From: Symbiobacteriaceae bacterium
GTDB taxonomy: Bacteria; Bacillota; JAAYKD01; WRDA01
Direction of reading: 5' to 3'
Length of the DNA: 13,381 nucleotides
NCBI GenBank assembly: GCA_009783675.1
Contig: WRDA01000022.1
Coordinates: forward strand, 1 to 13,381
Of this stretch, positions 5,514 through 12,822 are shown in pieces (position 1 is the first letter of the stretch; every line of letters begins with the position of its first letter). The notes below the pieces were generated by a model. The model searched no databases. It saw only the letters and a program-made list of their open reading frames with translations, and was not told where the DNA came from. The position numbers and the translations under genes were made by a program.

Positions 5514-6487
5514 CAGAGGATCACCTGCATTTCCAACGCCATGTCGTGTTTACTGCTGCCAAAGGTATGCGTAGCTTTGTCTATCAACAGTTTAGCCTGC
5601 AGGGAGATGTCCCCCAGTTCAGGCAGGTCAATCATGACCATAGAACCGGCACGTATACTAGCCACTCCTACGCTCTTGAGGGTAAGGTTACGAAAGACCC
5701 GGTTATGATAGGTCAGCCTGTTACGGGCCATCTCTTCAATCTGAGCGGCATTGAGGTTCTCATCCACGATCTCATAGAGCTGTAATAAACCCCATTTGGC
5801 GATGGTTTCGTCGGAGATCGCCATGTAGATATCCGCTCTGCCCGTCTCTTCGTTAGGACGCACCAGCTTGATCTGGTTATAGGTATCCTTGTCTATCGAG
5901 GTCTCATAGTCGTATCCCGTCCCCAGGCTGTTCTCGCCGATGACAATACGGCTTTGCATTTCATCAGCACGTCGCAGGACCAATAACCCTGCTTCGTCGA
6001 AGAAGTTCCAGATGACACCGGTAGCGATTGTAGTCTTTGCTTGGTAGTCGGCGATGATATCCAGCAGCGACATGTCCTGATAGTGCCCGTAGGGTAGTCG
6101 ATATCCTGTGTCAGGCAGATCGCCAGAGTTCAGCTGGAAATCTGTCATTATCTGCTCAACAGCGTCAGCAAGGCTGTAGTTCTCCCAGTTATAGGTTTGG
6201 TGCGCCTTCAGATAGCGTAACTGGTCGTAACAAACAGTTGCAATCTCGCCTTTGTCGTTTTTGCGTTTGCGAAAGACAAAACCGGTGAAGACCACTAGAC
6301 CATCCACCGAGAGTAGAACCGGATCGCCTTCATGATAGGCTGCTGTGAAGTCTTTCAGCAGAGTGAACTCCAGACGGCTCGGTGCTCCGATACGTTGCTG
6401 GAAGAGTTTAGCTTCTCCCCTGATAATCTCTGAAACCTCGAATATCTTCCCGATGGTGCGGCCATGAATCTCCAGGTGATATACCAT
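5513..6487 (-). CDS. Baseplate hub protein (XkdQ, gpD/gp27-like)
   Basis: This 324-aa protein matches XkdQ in size and order. It begins with a beta-rich region containing LEFTLLKDF and HEGDPVLLSVDGLVVFTGFVFRKRK (about 38-76), typical of the gp27/gpD-fold first domain. YDQLRYLKAHQTYNWENYSLADAVEQI (about 87-113) is the common XkdQ signature. The C-terminal part carries a second barrel (FRNLTLKSVGVASIRAGSMVMIDLPELG). It forms the trimeric hub on which the tube begins. It overlaps the preceding gene in a TGATG arrangement. Confidence 0.9.
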   Translation of the reverse strand: MVYHLEIHGRTIGKIFEVSEIIRGEAKLFQQRIGAPSRLEFTLLKDFTAAYHEGDPVLLSVDGLVVFTGFVFRKRKNDKGEIATVCYDQLRYLKAHQTYNWENYSLADAVEQIMTDFQLNSGDLPDTGYRLPYGHYQDMSLLDIIADYQAKTTIATGVIWNFFDEAGLLVLRRADEMQSRIVIGENSLGTGYDYETSIDKDTYNQIKLVRPNEETGRADIYMAISDETIAKWGLLQLYEIVDENLNAAQIEEMARNRLTYHNRVFRNLTLKSVGVASIRAGSMVMIDLPELGDISLQAKLLIDKATHTFGSSKHDMALEMQVIL

Positions 6488-6885
6488 CAGATCACCTTAG
6501 CCTGGATCGGACGAAATTCCCTGAGCGTAAGCTTATAATCGATCTCACCAGGCGCATAGCCACCACGCTCCTCATAGTCGAAATTCATGATAACCACCGC
6601 TACATTATCCGGCTCACGATCACCTCGCGTAAATATCATCCTGAGGGGAAGTTTGCTGTCCAGGTGGTTTAGGAAGAAGGCCACACCGGCGCTGGCTTCA
6701 GCAGCAGGAAAGAAACTCTCCAGTTCGTAACTCCTGAGCTTTCGCTGCCCCGGGTGTACGGCTTCTCCGCCACCGAGGATATTGACAGTAGTATGATCCG
6801 CGCCGTTCTTCACCGGAAACTTCGGTGGGTTGATCGGTAAGATAAAGCTTCCCTCGGCGGTGAAGAAAGCGACCTGATATGCCAC
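6487..6885 (-). CDS. XkdP-like tail/hub protein lacking a LysM domain
   Basis: This 132-aa protein starts at GTG 6885, with AGGAGGGGG a few bases upstream. The pattern F-x-L-P-I-N-P-P-K-F-P-V (about 14-25) followed by HPGQRKLRSYELESFFP (about 44-60) and a C-terminal EIDYKLTLREFRP is typical of the N-terminal domain of XkdP/YqbP proteins, which lie between tape measure and hub. The PBSX homologue is about 235 aa and ends in a LysM peptidoglycan-binding domain; here the gene stops straight after the first domain, at a TGA overlapping the next ATG, so the LysM part is absent. It probably joins the tube to the hub. Confidence 0.85.
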   Translation of the reverse strand: MAYQVAFFTAEGSFILPINPPKFPVKNGADHTTVNILGGGEAVHPGQRKLRSYELESFFPAAEASAGVAFFLNHLDSKLPLRMIFTRGDREPDNVAVVIMNFDYEERGGYAPGEIDYKLTLREFRPIQAKVI

Positions 6886-6898
6886 GGTTCACCCCCTC

Positions 6899-8677
6899 CT
6901 ATAAGCCTGGTACTATCGCCACGGCTGCTTCGGATAACTCCCGCAGCTTATCACCGGCGCGGTTAAGAAACTCATCTAAGTCTTCTACATTATTGACATT
7001 TTCGATTATTATCTCCAACCTTGGGGCAGGGCTTTCCAGATTGACGTTGGCAATGAAGCGCCGCTCCCGTTCATCCAACAGATAACGTAGATCCTCTTCG
7101 GCGAGATTGATAGGATCGCGAATACGTGTGACCTCGTCAACGGTCCCGATATCGAAAGTGCTGCCATCCGGTAGTGGCTCGATCTCGAAGGGCTTGAAGG
7201 TGAACATGTCTTCCAGGTTGCGGACGAGTTCGCTTCCTGCGCCTTGCCCTGCCTGGAAGGCTTCGTCAAGATCCTTGTATTCGATATAATCAAATACCTG
7301 AGCTTCAGATTTGGTAAAGAAAGCCATCACCTCAGCCGCTTTATTAGCCAGCCAGATGAAGGCATTGGCTATCCCGGCGAAGATGTTGTGGATAAGTGCT
7401 CCCATGACGAAAAATGCTCCACCGATCAGCCCGGCGACGTCCTCCCCTGTGACCCCCAAGCTATCCAGCAGACCCATCACCAAGGCAACAGCTGCACCTA
7501 CAGCCAGAAATGGAGCGAGTACCGGTGCCCATGCCACTATAGCGCTCTTCGCTGCCAGGACGAGAGCGAACCCAGCAGCTATCGCACCACCGATGATAAC
7601 CGTCCTCAGGACGAAGTTAGCAACTCCGCTGCCACTATTGAACCAGACAATCATTTCGTTGACGCCACGGACAATACCACCAATAGCAGCTCCGGCTAAC
7701 TGTGCCCCAGTATAGATAGTATCGTAGAAACCCTGCGCTGTGTCAGACTGCAGCATCTCTACCAAACTGGCTTGCTCAGCGTTCACCATGGCAATAGCAG
7801 GTAGTAGGCGCTGCCCAATTTCCTGGTAGACGTTCCCCCAGGCGTTTTGCAAAGCGGTTACTTGACCTAAGGGGGTACCTGCCAGTGCTTCAGCTAAGCC
7901 ACCATAGCTTTGGCCAATAACTTCGGTGATTACAGCTACCCTTTCCATCTCGTCACCGGTGGCTATGATCGCCTTCTGATCCTCGGTGAGCTGGAACCCT
8001 ATCTTGGTTAGTCCGCCATAGTTTCCATCCAGTGCTTTCCCCAGCTGGTTAGCCAGCTGGATCATTTCGTGGGTGCCGACATTGATCCCACTCTGACCGG
8101 CGGCAAAGTCTCCTAGGGTGCCTACCATCTCTTCCAAGGCCTCGGCCGAGAGGCGATAAGTCGCCAGTTCGGAAAGCCCTGCGGTGAGAGCACTCTCGCT
8201 GAAGGTGGTCATCCTGGAGTATTCTGCAGTTGCATTTTTCAAATTGCTATACTGCTCTGCGGTTATATCGCTGTTGCTCCCCAAGATGGTAGCTAGTCGC
8301 GTCTGCGTTGTGATCTGCTCGTTAGCTGCATCCACAGCACCCTGATAAGCACTGTGTACGGCACTAGAAGCAGCACGCACCAGTTGCAGTGCCTGGTTGA
8401 CCCCCATAACTGCCTGCTGCCATCCACCAAATCCTTTTTCGACGGGTGGTTGCTTGTCTTTAACTTCATTCATCCCTTCGATTATCCCACGCAGGAACTC
8501 CTCGGTACCTCGTAAGACATGGTTTGCTGCTGCGAAGCCTTTTGCTGCTATCGGATTGGAAGCAGCCTGCTGAAAGGACTTGGTCGCCTCAGACGCAGCC
8601 ACGGTATGGCCGTGGATACGCTGCAGAACAGGAGTCATTTGATCGACCAGCCTTATTGTATCCTGAAATGTCGCCAC
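6899..8677 (-). CDS. Tail tape measure protein
   Basis: This 592-aa protein starts at GTG 8677 (AGGAGG-TGACATC-GTG). The N-terminal half is helical and rich in Ala/Gln; residues about 120-300 resemble the region found in many tape measures (ATILG...Y..LK..TAEYS...TTFS...L..GLSELATY). Two hydrophobic stretches (about 355-405 and 415-455) would give several membrane-spanning helices, used in tape measures for passage through the host membrane. At about 1.5 angstrom per residue, the tail would be near 90 nm (inference from length). It is about half the size of PBSX XkdO. It follows directly on the chaperone frameshift product, whose stop lies in its ribosome site. Confidence 0.93.
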   Translation of the reverse strand: MATFQDTIRLVDQMTPVLQRIHGHTVAASEATKSFQQAASNPIAAKGFAAANHVLRGTEEFLRGIIEGMNEVKDKQPPVEKGFGGWQQAVMGVNQALQLVRAASSAVHSAYQGAVDAANEQITTQTRLATILGSNSDITAEQYSNLKNATAEYSRMTTFSESALTAGLSELATYRLSAEALEEMVGTLGDFAAGQSGINVGTHEMIQLANQLGKALDGNYGGLTKIGFQLTEDQKAIIATGDEMERVAVITEVIGQSYGGLAEALAGTPLGQVTALQNAWGNVYQEIGQRLLPAIAMVNAEQASLVEMLQSDTAQGFYDTIYTGAQLAGAAIGGIVRGVNEMIVWFNSGSGVANFVLRTVIIGGAIAAGFALVLAAKSAIVAWAPVLAPFLAVGAAVALVMGLLDSLGVTGEDVAGLIGGAFFVMGALIHNIFAGIANAFIWLANKAAEVMAFFTKSEAQVFDYIEYKDLDEAFQAGQGAGSELVRNLEDMFTFKPFEIEPLPDGSTFDIGTVDEVTRIRDPINLAEEDLRYLLDERERRFIANVNLESPAPRLEIIIENVNNVEDLDEFLNRAGDKLRELSEAAVAIVPGL

Positions 8678-8681
8678 GATG

Positions 8682-9274
8682 TCACCTCCTGCGTATAGTC
8701 GTCCGAGACGGAAGCTTCAGCTCCTGCTTACGTTTCTCGATGGCTTCCTGTTGCTTTTCCAGACAGGCCTGAATGAAAATCTTTTCCCTGGTGTCCATCA
8801 TTGCAAACGCTAACGGCCGGATATGGAGTTCCAGGAGGGCGTAACATGCCAAAGCGGCATCTCCGCCCTCCTCGATCAGTTTTTTGCCTCTTCCACCAGC
8901 TCCGTACCAGACTTATCGAACCCGCTCATTCTACTGATTTGCTTACCTAGATCCACAATCTCCCCAGGGAGCAGCAGAGCATGTAGAAACTCCTTGGGAG
9001 TCAGGCAGCCTTCCTCTTCGATATCTTCTTTCCGAGAGAAGTCCGGCTCCTGACAACAGGCCAGTACGATGCGTTCGAACATCGCTCCGGTATCCACCTG
9101 GGTAGCGCCACTGCGGTCGATGACGGTGGATTGCTTCTGTATAGTGTTCCATTCCGCATAAGAAAGTGGGCGTACCGTAAAGGTCTGCCCTGTCAGCCTA
9201 CCACCCAGGTCGACTTCGTTTCTACTGCTTAAGTCTTCCTTATGCAGGCGTAAGAAGCCGAGAACCTTACTCAT
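8682..9274 (-). CDS. Frameshifted tail assembly chaperone (gpGT-type product)
   Basis: This is the predicted -1 frameshift product: 132 residues of the chaperone gene, then 65 more from the -1 frame (8879-8682), giving 197 aa. The extension starts LIEEGGDAALACYALLEL and includes a helix (IFIQACLEKQQEAIEKRKQEL) of the type seen in other chaperone extensions. Its TGA at 8684-8682 falls inside the AGGAGG-TGA ribosome site of the tape measure gene. The extension has no strong start of its own and fills the 198 bp otherwise empty between chaperone and tape measure. In lambda, gpGT recruits tube subunits to the tape measure; the same role is expected here. Confidence 0.8.
8834..8885 (-). promoter_or_regulatory. 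Programmed -1 ribosomal frameshift signal
   Basis: On the minus strand the heptamer A AAA AAC (8885-8879) is in the correct zero-frame register (gcA AAA AAC) and is immediately followed by the TGA stop. After a 7-nt spacer a perfect 8-bp stem (GGAGGGCG 8871-8864 with CGCCCTCC 8841-8834) encloses an inner 5-bp stem (ATGCC/GGCAT). Slippery site, stop codon, spacer and structure are all canonical, so the ribosome should produce both the 132-aa and 197-aa proteins. Confidence 0.85.
8876..9274 (-). CDS. Tail assembly chaperone, unshifted form (XkdN/gpG-like)
   Basis: This 132-aa protein has the pattern of XkdN-type chaperones: an N-terminal segment with L-x-G-x-x-F-x-V-R-P-L-S-Y-A-E-W (about 26-43), a middle helix with I-V-L-A-C-C-Q-E-P-D-F (about 69-79), and C-terminal helix with LTPKEFLHALLLPGEIVDLGKQISRMSGF. 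These proteins coat the tape measure until tube subunits arrive. The ATG at 9274 lies two bases after the tube gene's stop and has GGGAAGG upstream. It ends at TGA 8876, at the slippery heptamer, so a fraction of ribosomes should continue into the -1 frame. Confidence 0.9.
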   Translation of the reverse strand: MSKVLGFLRLHKEDLSSRNEVDLGGRLTGQTFTVRPLSYAEWNTIQKQSTVIDRSGATQVDTGAMFERIVLACCQEPDFSRKEDIEEEGCLTPKEFLHALLLPGEIVDLGKQISRMSGFDKSGTELVEEAKN

Positions 9275-9275
9275 G

Positions 9276-9767
9276 CTATCCTTCCCTTCCTACTCTTTGA
9301 GGGTCATTAAAGCTTTCCAGATTTTCGCTATTGTCGAAGGAGAAGTTAATATCGAAGGTCATGCCGTCGTCGCTGGCGGCATTAAGCATGGCCAAAGGCA
9401 CGGTGCCAGACAACTGACAACCGAATAGTTGTACCGTCTGATTGCCCAGAGTAGCTCCAGCTTGTTCATTGACCACCATGATATCCCATTCGGGAAACAC
9501 TCCGGTGGTCTCGTACTCATCAACCATCTCATTGATCTCCTTCACCAGCCAGTAGTTGAGGGACATGGTGCCATTTCCCTCCACACCGGTGATGCGGTTC
9601 TGCTTGCGAATGGTTCCCACGGTAACGAAGGTGGTGGTGGAGAGGTTGCGATTAGCGGTAATAGACTGCACGCCAGCGATCTCCTTGCGACGCCCTTTCC
9701 TGGTGAAGTAGACTGAGCCTTTCCTGCCATTTACCAGTTCGTCTGCTTTCAAAAAGATTGTAGCCAT
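9276..9767 (-). CDS. Tail tube protein (XkdM-like)
   Basis: This 163-aa protein begins at ATG 9767: GGGAGG lies eight bases upstream, and the sheath gene stops two bases earlier (TAG 9771-9769). An upstream GTG at 9776 is in frame but would lie in the ribosome site. The N-terminus (MATIFLKADELVNGRKGSVYFTRKGRRKEIAG) and the core (TVGTIRKQNRITGVEGNGTMSLNYW) match the XkdM tail tube family, with a C-terminal FDINFSFDN strand. It polymerises into the inner tube below the sheath. Sheath followed by tube is the defining pair of contractile tails. Confidence 0.93.
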   Translation of the reverse strand: MATIFLKADELVNGRKGSVYFTRKGRRKEIAGVQSITANRNLSTTTFVTVGTIRKQNRITGVEGNGTMSLNYWLVKEINEMVDEYETTGVFPEWDIMVVNEQAGATLGNQTVQLFGCQLSGTVPLAMLNAASDDGMTFDINFSFDNSENLESFNDPQRVGREG

Positions 9768-9768
9768 G

Positions 9769-11097
9769 CTAAGCACCTCCCACTCTGGTATAGACAGTCA
9801 TATAGAGCTTCTCCATGCTGTCCACCGGTTGCACATATGCTTCGGCAATCACCGCATCGATCTCTGTGCCCCTGGCAACGATGATATCTTCGGAAGCAAA
9901 GTTATCGATAGCTCTGAGTGCTTCAACCGAACGAAAGTAACTGATCAGGTCAGCCTTAAAGGAGTTACGGCCTGCGCGGTCATTATCGGCATGACCCTCA
10001 TAGAAGTTCTCCCAGGTGAGGGAGATGGTATTATGCATCTCATCTAAGGTGCGAATGACCCTGTTCTTACGGTACTCCTTGCCCTTTTTAGGTCTGAACT
10101 CTCTGAAAGTGTTGATATCTTGCTCGATCTTGATCGCTCCGTTGACCCGCTTGGAAATGACGAACCAACCGTCCTGTAAAGCCTTGATTATCTCATCATG
10201 GCTCAGTTCACCGATGATCCTAACGGCGCCGTTAATCAGGCGATTGGTATTACTCTCGTTGATGGCAGCTCCGGCACTCATACCAGCTACCATGGCGATG
10301 GCCGCCGACTTACTGATCTCCTCGCCACTCTCCAGGACATAGCCCTGCTTGACAGCGATGATGCCATCATAGTTGGCTGCAACGCTGTTATAAACTACGC
10401 CTTGAACCTTGCGACGCTGAACCTCTCTCTGGTTCTCGATGAATGCCTGCACCAGGGCGGGGACATTACTGGCCTCATCGATGATACCCATCGTCTGCCA
10501 GCTCTCCAGACTCAGTGCTGCATGGTAAGCTCCATAGGTAGCCGGAGTAATGGCTCCGCTGGTACCTTCGCTCAGTGGCAGACCAGCAGTAAGAACATCT
10601 TCCAGACTGCCTTGGCCGCTAAACTTAACCCAATCGTTACCAACCAACTCTTCGATGTTGCTGACCCTTTGCTCATCCACCAGGGTCTCATCCAGGTAGG
10701 TCTCGACCAGATAGACGTCTTCAATCTCGGTTTCCTTGACAACTATCTTCAGATCGTTGCCCCTGGATCCTCCATATCGGGCTGTTACAGATAAGGGTGC
10801 TAATTCTGCAGAGGCTGTCTTGCCTCCCCGATCCGAACGCCATACCAGCAGTTTATAACAGTAGCGCAAGCACTCCCTGAAGAGTAAACTCCCGGGCTCG
10901 GAGGCGCTATAACCGATTCTGGCTCTGGTTGCTCCCGTAGCCAGGTCGGTGGAAGTTATGGTTATCAGCTCATCCTCGGCGCCCCAGTTCATAGGCAGGG
11001 CTAACGATGCCACACCTCTGCCTCCCACGGTCATCGCCGGTTCGGGTACAGATTCAAATTCGATTCTGGACCCCGGACGAACCATGTCTTGAATCAT
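9769..11097 (-). CDS. Contractile tail sheath protein (XkdK-like)
   Basis: This 442-aa protein has the normal length of the XkdK/YqbK sheath family. The N-terminus (VRPGSRIEFESVPE) is a variant of the RPGVYINF sheath start, followed by the GGRGVASLALPMNWGAEDELI segment. The C-terminal third (HDEIIKALQDGWFVISKRVNGAIKIEQDINTF ... ITLTWENFYEGHADNDRAGR) matches the conserved sheath core with the K-x-V-R-x-I-x-x-L-D-E and G-x-x-x-N-x-x-x-G-R patterns. It forms the contracting outer cylinder. It starts with an ATGA overlap on the upstream gene. Confidence 0.95.
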   Translation of the reverse strand: MIQDMVRPGSRIEFESVPEPAMTVGGRGVASLALPMNWGAEDELITITSTDLATGATRARIGYSASEPGSLLFRECLRYCYKLLVWRSDRGGKTASAELAPLSVTARYGGSRGNDLKIVVKETEIEDVYLVETYLDETLVDEQRVSNIEELVGNDWVKFSGQGSLEDVLTAGLPLSEGTSGAITPATYGAYHAALSLESWQTMGIIDEASNVPALVQAFIENQREVQRRKVQGVVYNSVAANYDGIIAVKQGYVLESGEEISKSAAIAMVAGMSAGAAINESNTNRLINGAVRIIGELSHDEIIKALQDGWFVISKRVNGAIKIEQDINTFREFRPKKGKEYRKNRVIRTLDEMHNTISLTWENFYEGHADNDRAGRNSFKADLISYFRSVEALRAIDNFASEDIIVARGTEIDAVIAEAYVQPVDSMEKLYMTVYTRVGGA

Positions 11098-11549
11098 GTT
11101 CGTACACCTGCTTTCACATCTGCTTCCAGTTGCCTCATCTTCTCTACGGGCAACAGGTCCTTCTTCAACATAAACGGATATGTAACCATAAACTGTAGTA
11201 CATTGTCCTCGATGATATAGTTCATCCTCATCCCAGCATAGATATCCGTTTCTTTACCTTCTTCAACGTAAGAGACAACATCCAGAACCGCAAAGAGCTT
11301 CTGGGCGATGTCTCTAAGTTCCTGATAGGAGCTTCTGGTGCCATCTTCTTCAGGGAAATAGCGTACCACCACCAGCCAGTCGGCTCGATAGCGATTGCCT
11401 ATTATCTGGTTCTGGGCAGCTTCGACCAGAATTACAGAGAAACAGGGCTTCACCATCCCCTGCAACACTCGTTCGGTATAGATCGTGACTTCGGGGTAGA
11501 AAGAGACCAGCTCCTGGCAGATCGCTTCGATGAGCATAGGCAAGGACAT
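11094..11549 (-). CDS. Tail terminator-like protein (XkdJ/YqbJ position, DUF6838-like)
   Basis: This 151-aa protein lies immediately before the sheath, as the XkdJ/YqbJ protein does. It shows the usual pattern: N-terminal amphipathic helix, the YTE-x-V-x-Q-x-x-x-x-P-C-F-S-V strand, an R-x-R-x-D-W-L-V-V-V-R-Y-F-P strand, then Y-x-E-L-x-x-I-A-Q-K-L-F, and a C-terminal V-L-Q-F-M-V-T-Y-P-F strand. Proteins of this family cap the tube end and join it to the head. A TTG at 11552 and the ATG at 11549 are both possible starts; the ATG overlaps the preceding TGA (TGATG) and is preferred. Confidence 0.85.
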   Translation of the reverse strand: MSLPMLIEAICQELVSFYPEVTIYTERVLQGMVKPCFSVILVEAAQNQIIGNRYRADWLVVVRYFPEEDGTRSSYQELRDIAQKLFAVLDVVSYVEEGKETDIYAGMRMNYIIEDNVLQFMVTYPFMLKKDLLPVEKMRQLEADVKAGVRT

Positions 11550-11956
11550 CAACCCCCATTCTTAGCGAGCCATGCACTCAGGTACCTATGCAGGTGAGAT
11601 GGCATCTCTCGCTCCACCTCCATGATGGATAAGGTTGCCATAAACTTCCCGTCCACCCAGTCACCGGGAGCTATTGCTGTGTCTCCTGATTTCCAGCGAC
11701 TGCGTTTGTGGCCATACTCTACAAAAGAGGCATACTCTGCCGGGTTGGATATGGTAATCTGAAGCGTATCACCGACACGCTCTACCTGACCCAGTGTCCA
11801 GCTGTTACGCAGATAGCCGGTATCCACAGGTGTGAGTCTCTTCGTCTTCGCCAGGACCCTCAGCCCCATCTCCAACATGAAGCTACGCAGCAACTCGTCA
11901 GAGCCATTAGAAAGCTTGAGATACCTCTCAGCCAGCGCTTCCAAACCTGCGCTCAT
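11549..11956 (-). CDS. HK97 gp10-like head-tail joining protein (XkdI/YqbI)
   Basis: This 135-aa protein carries the HK97-gp10 pattern: a basic helix (LRVLAKTKRLTPVDTGYLRNSW, about 32-53) with the signature TPVDTGxLRxSW, then I-x-N-x-A-E-Y-A-S-F-V-E-Y-G-H (about 70-84) as the second signature. The C-terminal helix ends in a short tail. It belongs to the neck between connector and tail terminator. Its ATG overlaps the preceding TGA. Confidence 0.9.
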   Translation of the reverse strand: MSAGLEALAERYLKLSNGSDELLRSFMLEMGLRVLAKTKRLTPVDTGYLRNSWTLGQVERVGDTLQITISNPAEYASFVEYGHKRSRWKSGDTAIAPGDWVDGKFMATLSIMEVEREMPSHLHRYLSAWLAKNGG

Positions 11957-12321
11957 GCTCTGCTCCTTTGGACAACTCTGACCTCCTGATGCACCTCATG
12001 GCGCACAGGAGCACCGCCGATCCAACGGCTGGTTTCGCCATCTGCAGCCGTGACGTCGTAGACATCCCCTTCCCTGAGGAGATACTTCACATCACAGAAG
12101 AGAGTTGCCACTACCTGCACCGGGTTTTGGTCAACCTGCTGCGATAGGTTATTGTCGAGCTGGTTTACCGAGATCCTGCAAGGTACTACCACCAGCTCCT
12201 CAACCAGCTGCAGCTCTTGTTTCGTTGCGCCTGCAGACGCCTTAGTATTAACCGAACGCAAAACCGAAGCTCTGGAGCGATAGAACAGCCTGAGGTTGAT
12301 TCCTGATATAACGTTCATCAT
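11953..12321 (-). CDS. Head-tail connector/minor capsid protein (XkdH/YqbH position, DUF3599-like)
   Basis: This 122-aa, beta-rich protein has the pattern CRISVNQLDNN...PVQVVATLFCDVKYLLREGDVYDV (about 48-90), typical of small phage head-closure proteins (stopper), where a strand followed by a G-D turn recurs. In PBSX/skin order it corresponds to XkdH/YqbH. The ATG at 12321 overlaps the TGA of the upstream gene; a second ATG follows directly, so either could be used. The strongest evidence is order and size. Confidence 0.8.
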   Translation of the reverse strand: MMNVISGINLRLFYRSRASVLRSVNTKASAGATKQELQLVEELVVVPCRISVNQLDNNLSQQVDQNPVQVVATLFCDVKYLLREGDVYDVTAADGETSRWIGGAPVRHEVHQEVRVVQRSRA

Positions 12322-12680
12322 GGCCAGATCAACCTCCGGAACTTGTTCAGCTGTACGGTATAGTTTCCCAAGACTGCATCCAGATGATCCTGTTTCGTCT
12401 TCTGAGGCGTTGCAAAGCTGTAGGAGGTGTCACCCATTGTCAGGGAGGTCAGAGCGCCCACAGGGGCTATATCAGCCCCTGTAGCTTCACTGTGAGAAGT
12501 GGCCATTAAGGCCATAGCCATATCGGCCCAGACGAAGTTCAAGGCAGCCGGGAGCTCCTCATCGTCACCATAGTTACAATAGTTAAGAATTCCTTGCTTT
12601 GCCTCTGCCAGGGCGAGCATTAGTCCTGGTGATGCCGTTTCCAGCCCCAGCTTTAGCAGAGCTATCTCCAGCGCTGTCAT
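12318..12680 (-). CDS. gp6-like head-tail adaptor (YqbG/DUF3199 position)
   Basis: This all-helical protein (120 aa) shows the adaptor pattern: helix, then Q-G-I-L-N-Y-C-N-Y-G-D-D-E-E-L-P-A-A-L-N (about 30-49), helix W-A-D-M-A-M-A-L-M-A, a glycine-rich turn, and a final helix (DHLDAVLGNYTVQLNKFRRLIW). The Y-C-N-x-x-x-x-x-x-L-P motif is common to DUF3199/gp6-type connector proteins that bind the portal. The ATG at 12686 is too close to the ribosome site (GAGGAGG-ATG), so the ATG at 12680 (AGGAGG plus six bases) is preferred. The start lies within the preceding small gene. Confidence 0.83.
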   Translation of the reverse strand: MTALEIALLKLGLETASPGLMLALAEAKQGILNYCNYGDDEELPAALNFVWADMAMALMATSHSEATGADIAPVGALTSLTMGDTSYSFATPQKTKQDHLDAVLGNYTVQLNKFRRLIWP

Positions 12681-12819
12681 CGCCATCCTCCTCTAAACGA
12701 TAGCCACGTTGCCGAAACCATACCAGAAGGCGGGGGTCGTGGCACTCCCCCACCCCCTGTGTGAAGGTGATGCCGGCACTGGTACCGTTATATGTAAGGT
12801 TTGGTGCGTAGACTTTCAT
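12583..12819 (-). CDS. Small phage protein in the YqbF position
   Basis: This 78-aa ORF starts two codons after the capsid gene's stop (ATG 12819; GGGAG about seven to eight bases upstream). Residues 1-44 (KVYAPNLTYNGTSAGITF, GECHDPRLLVWFRQRGYRLEE) match a common small phage protein with the DPxLxxWFxxxGYxxE ending, found between capsid and gp6-like genes. The remaining 34 residues are a basic, Gly/Ala-rich tail read in a second frame through the first third of the adaptor gene, a roughly 100-bp overlap out of keeping with the 4-bp overlaps elsewhere. A lost stop codon, or a sequencing frameshift, could explain this tail. The function is unknown. Confidence 0.6.
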   Translation of the reverse strand: MKVYAPNLTYNGTSAGITFTQGVGECHDPRLLVWFRQRGYRLEEDGDDSAGDSSAKAGAGNGITRTNARPGRGKARNS

Positions 12820-12822
12820 TAC

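Noticed and set aside
7244..7699. Long plus-strand ORFs opposite the tape measure and fibre genes (for example at 7244-7699, 1770-2047 and 434-850)
   Set aside because: They are antisense shadows of well-recognised genes, with no ribosome sites and low-complexity translation.
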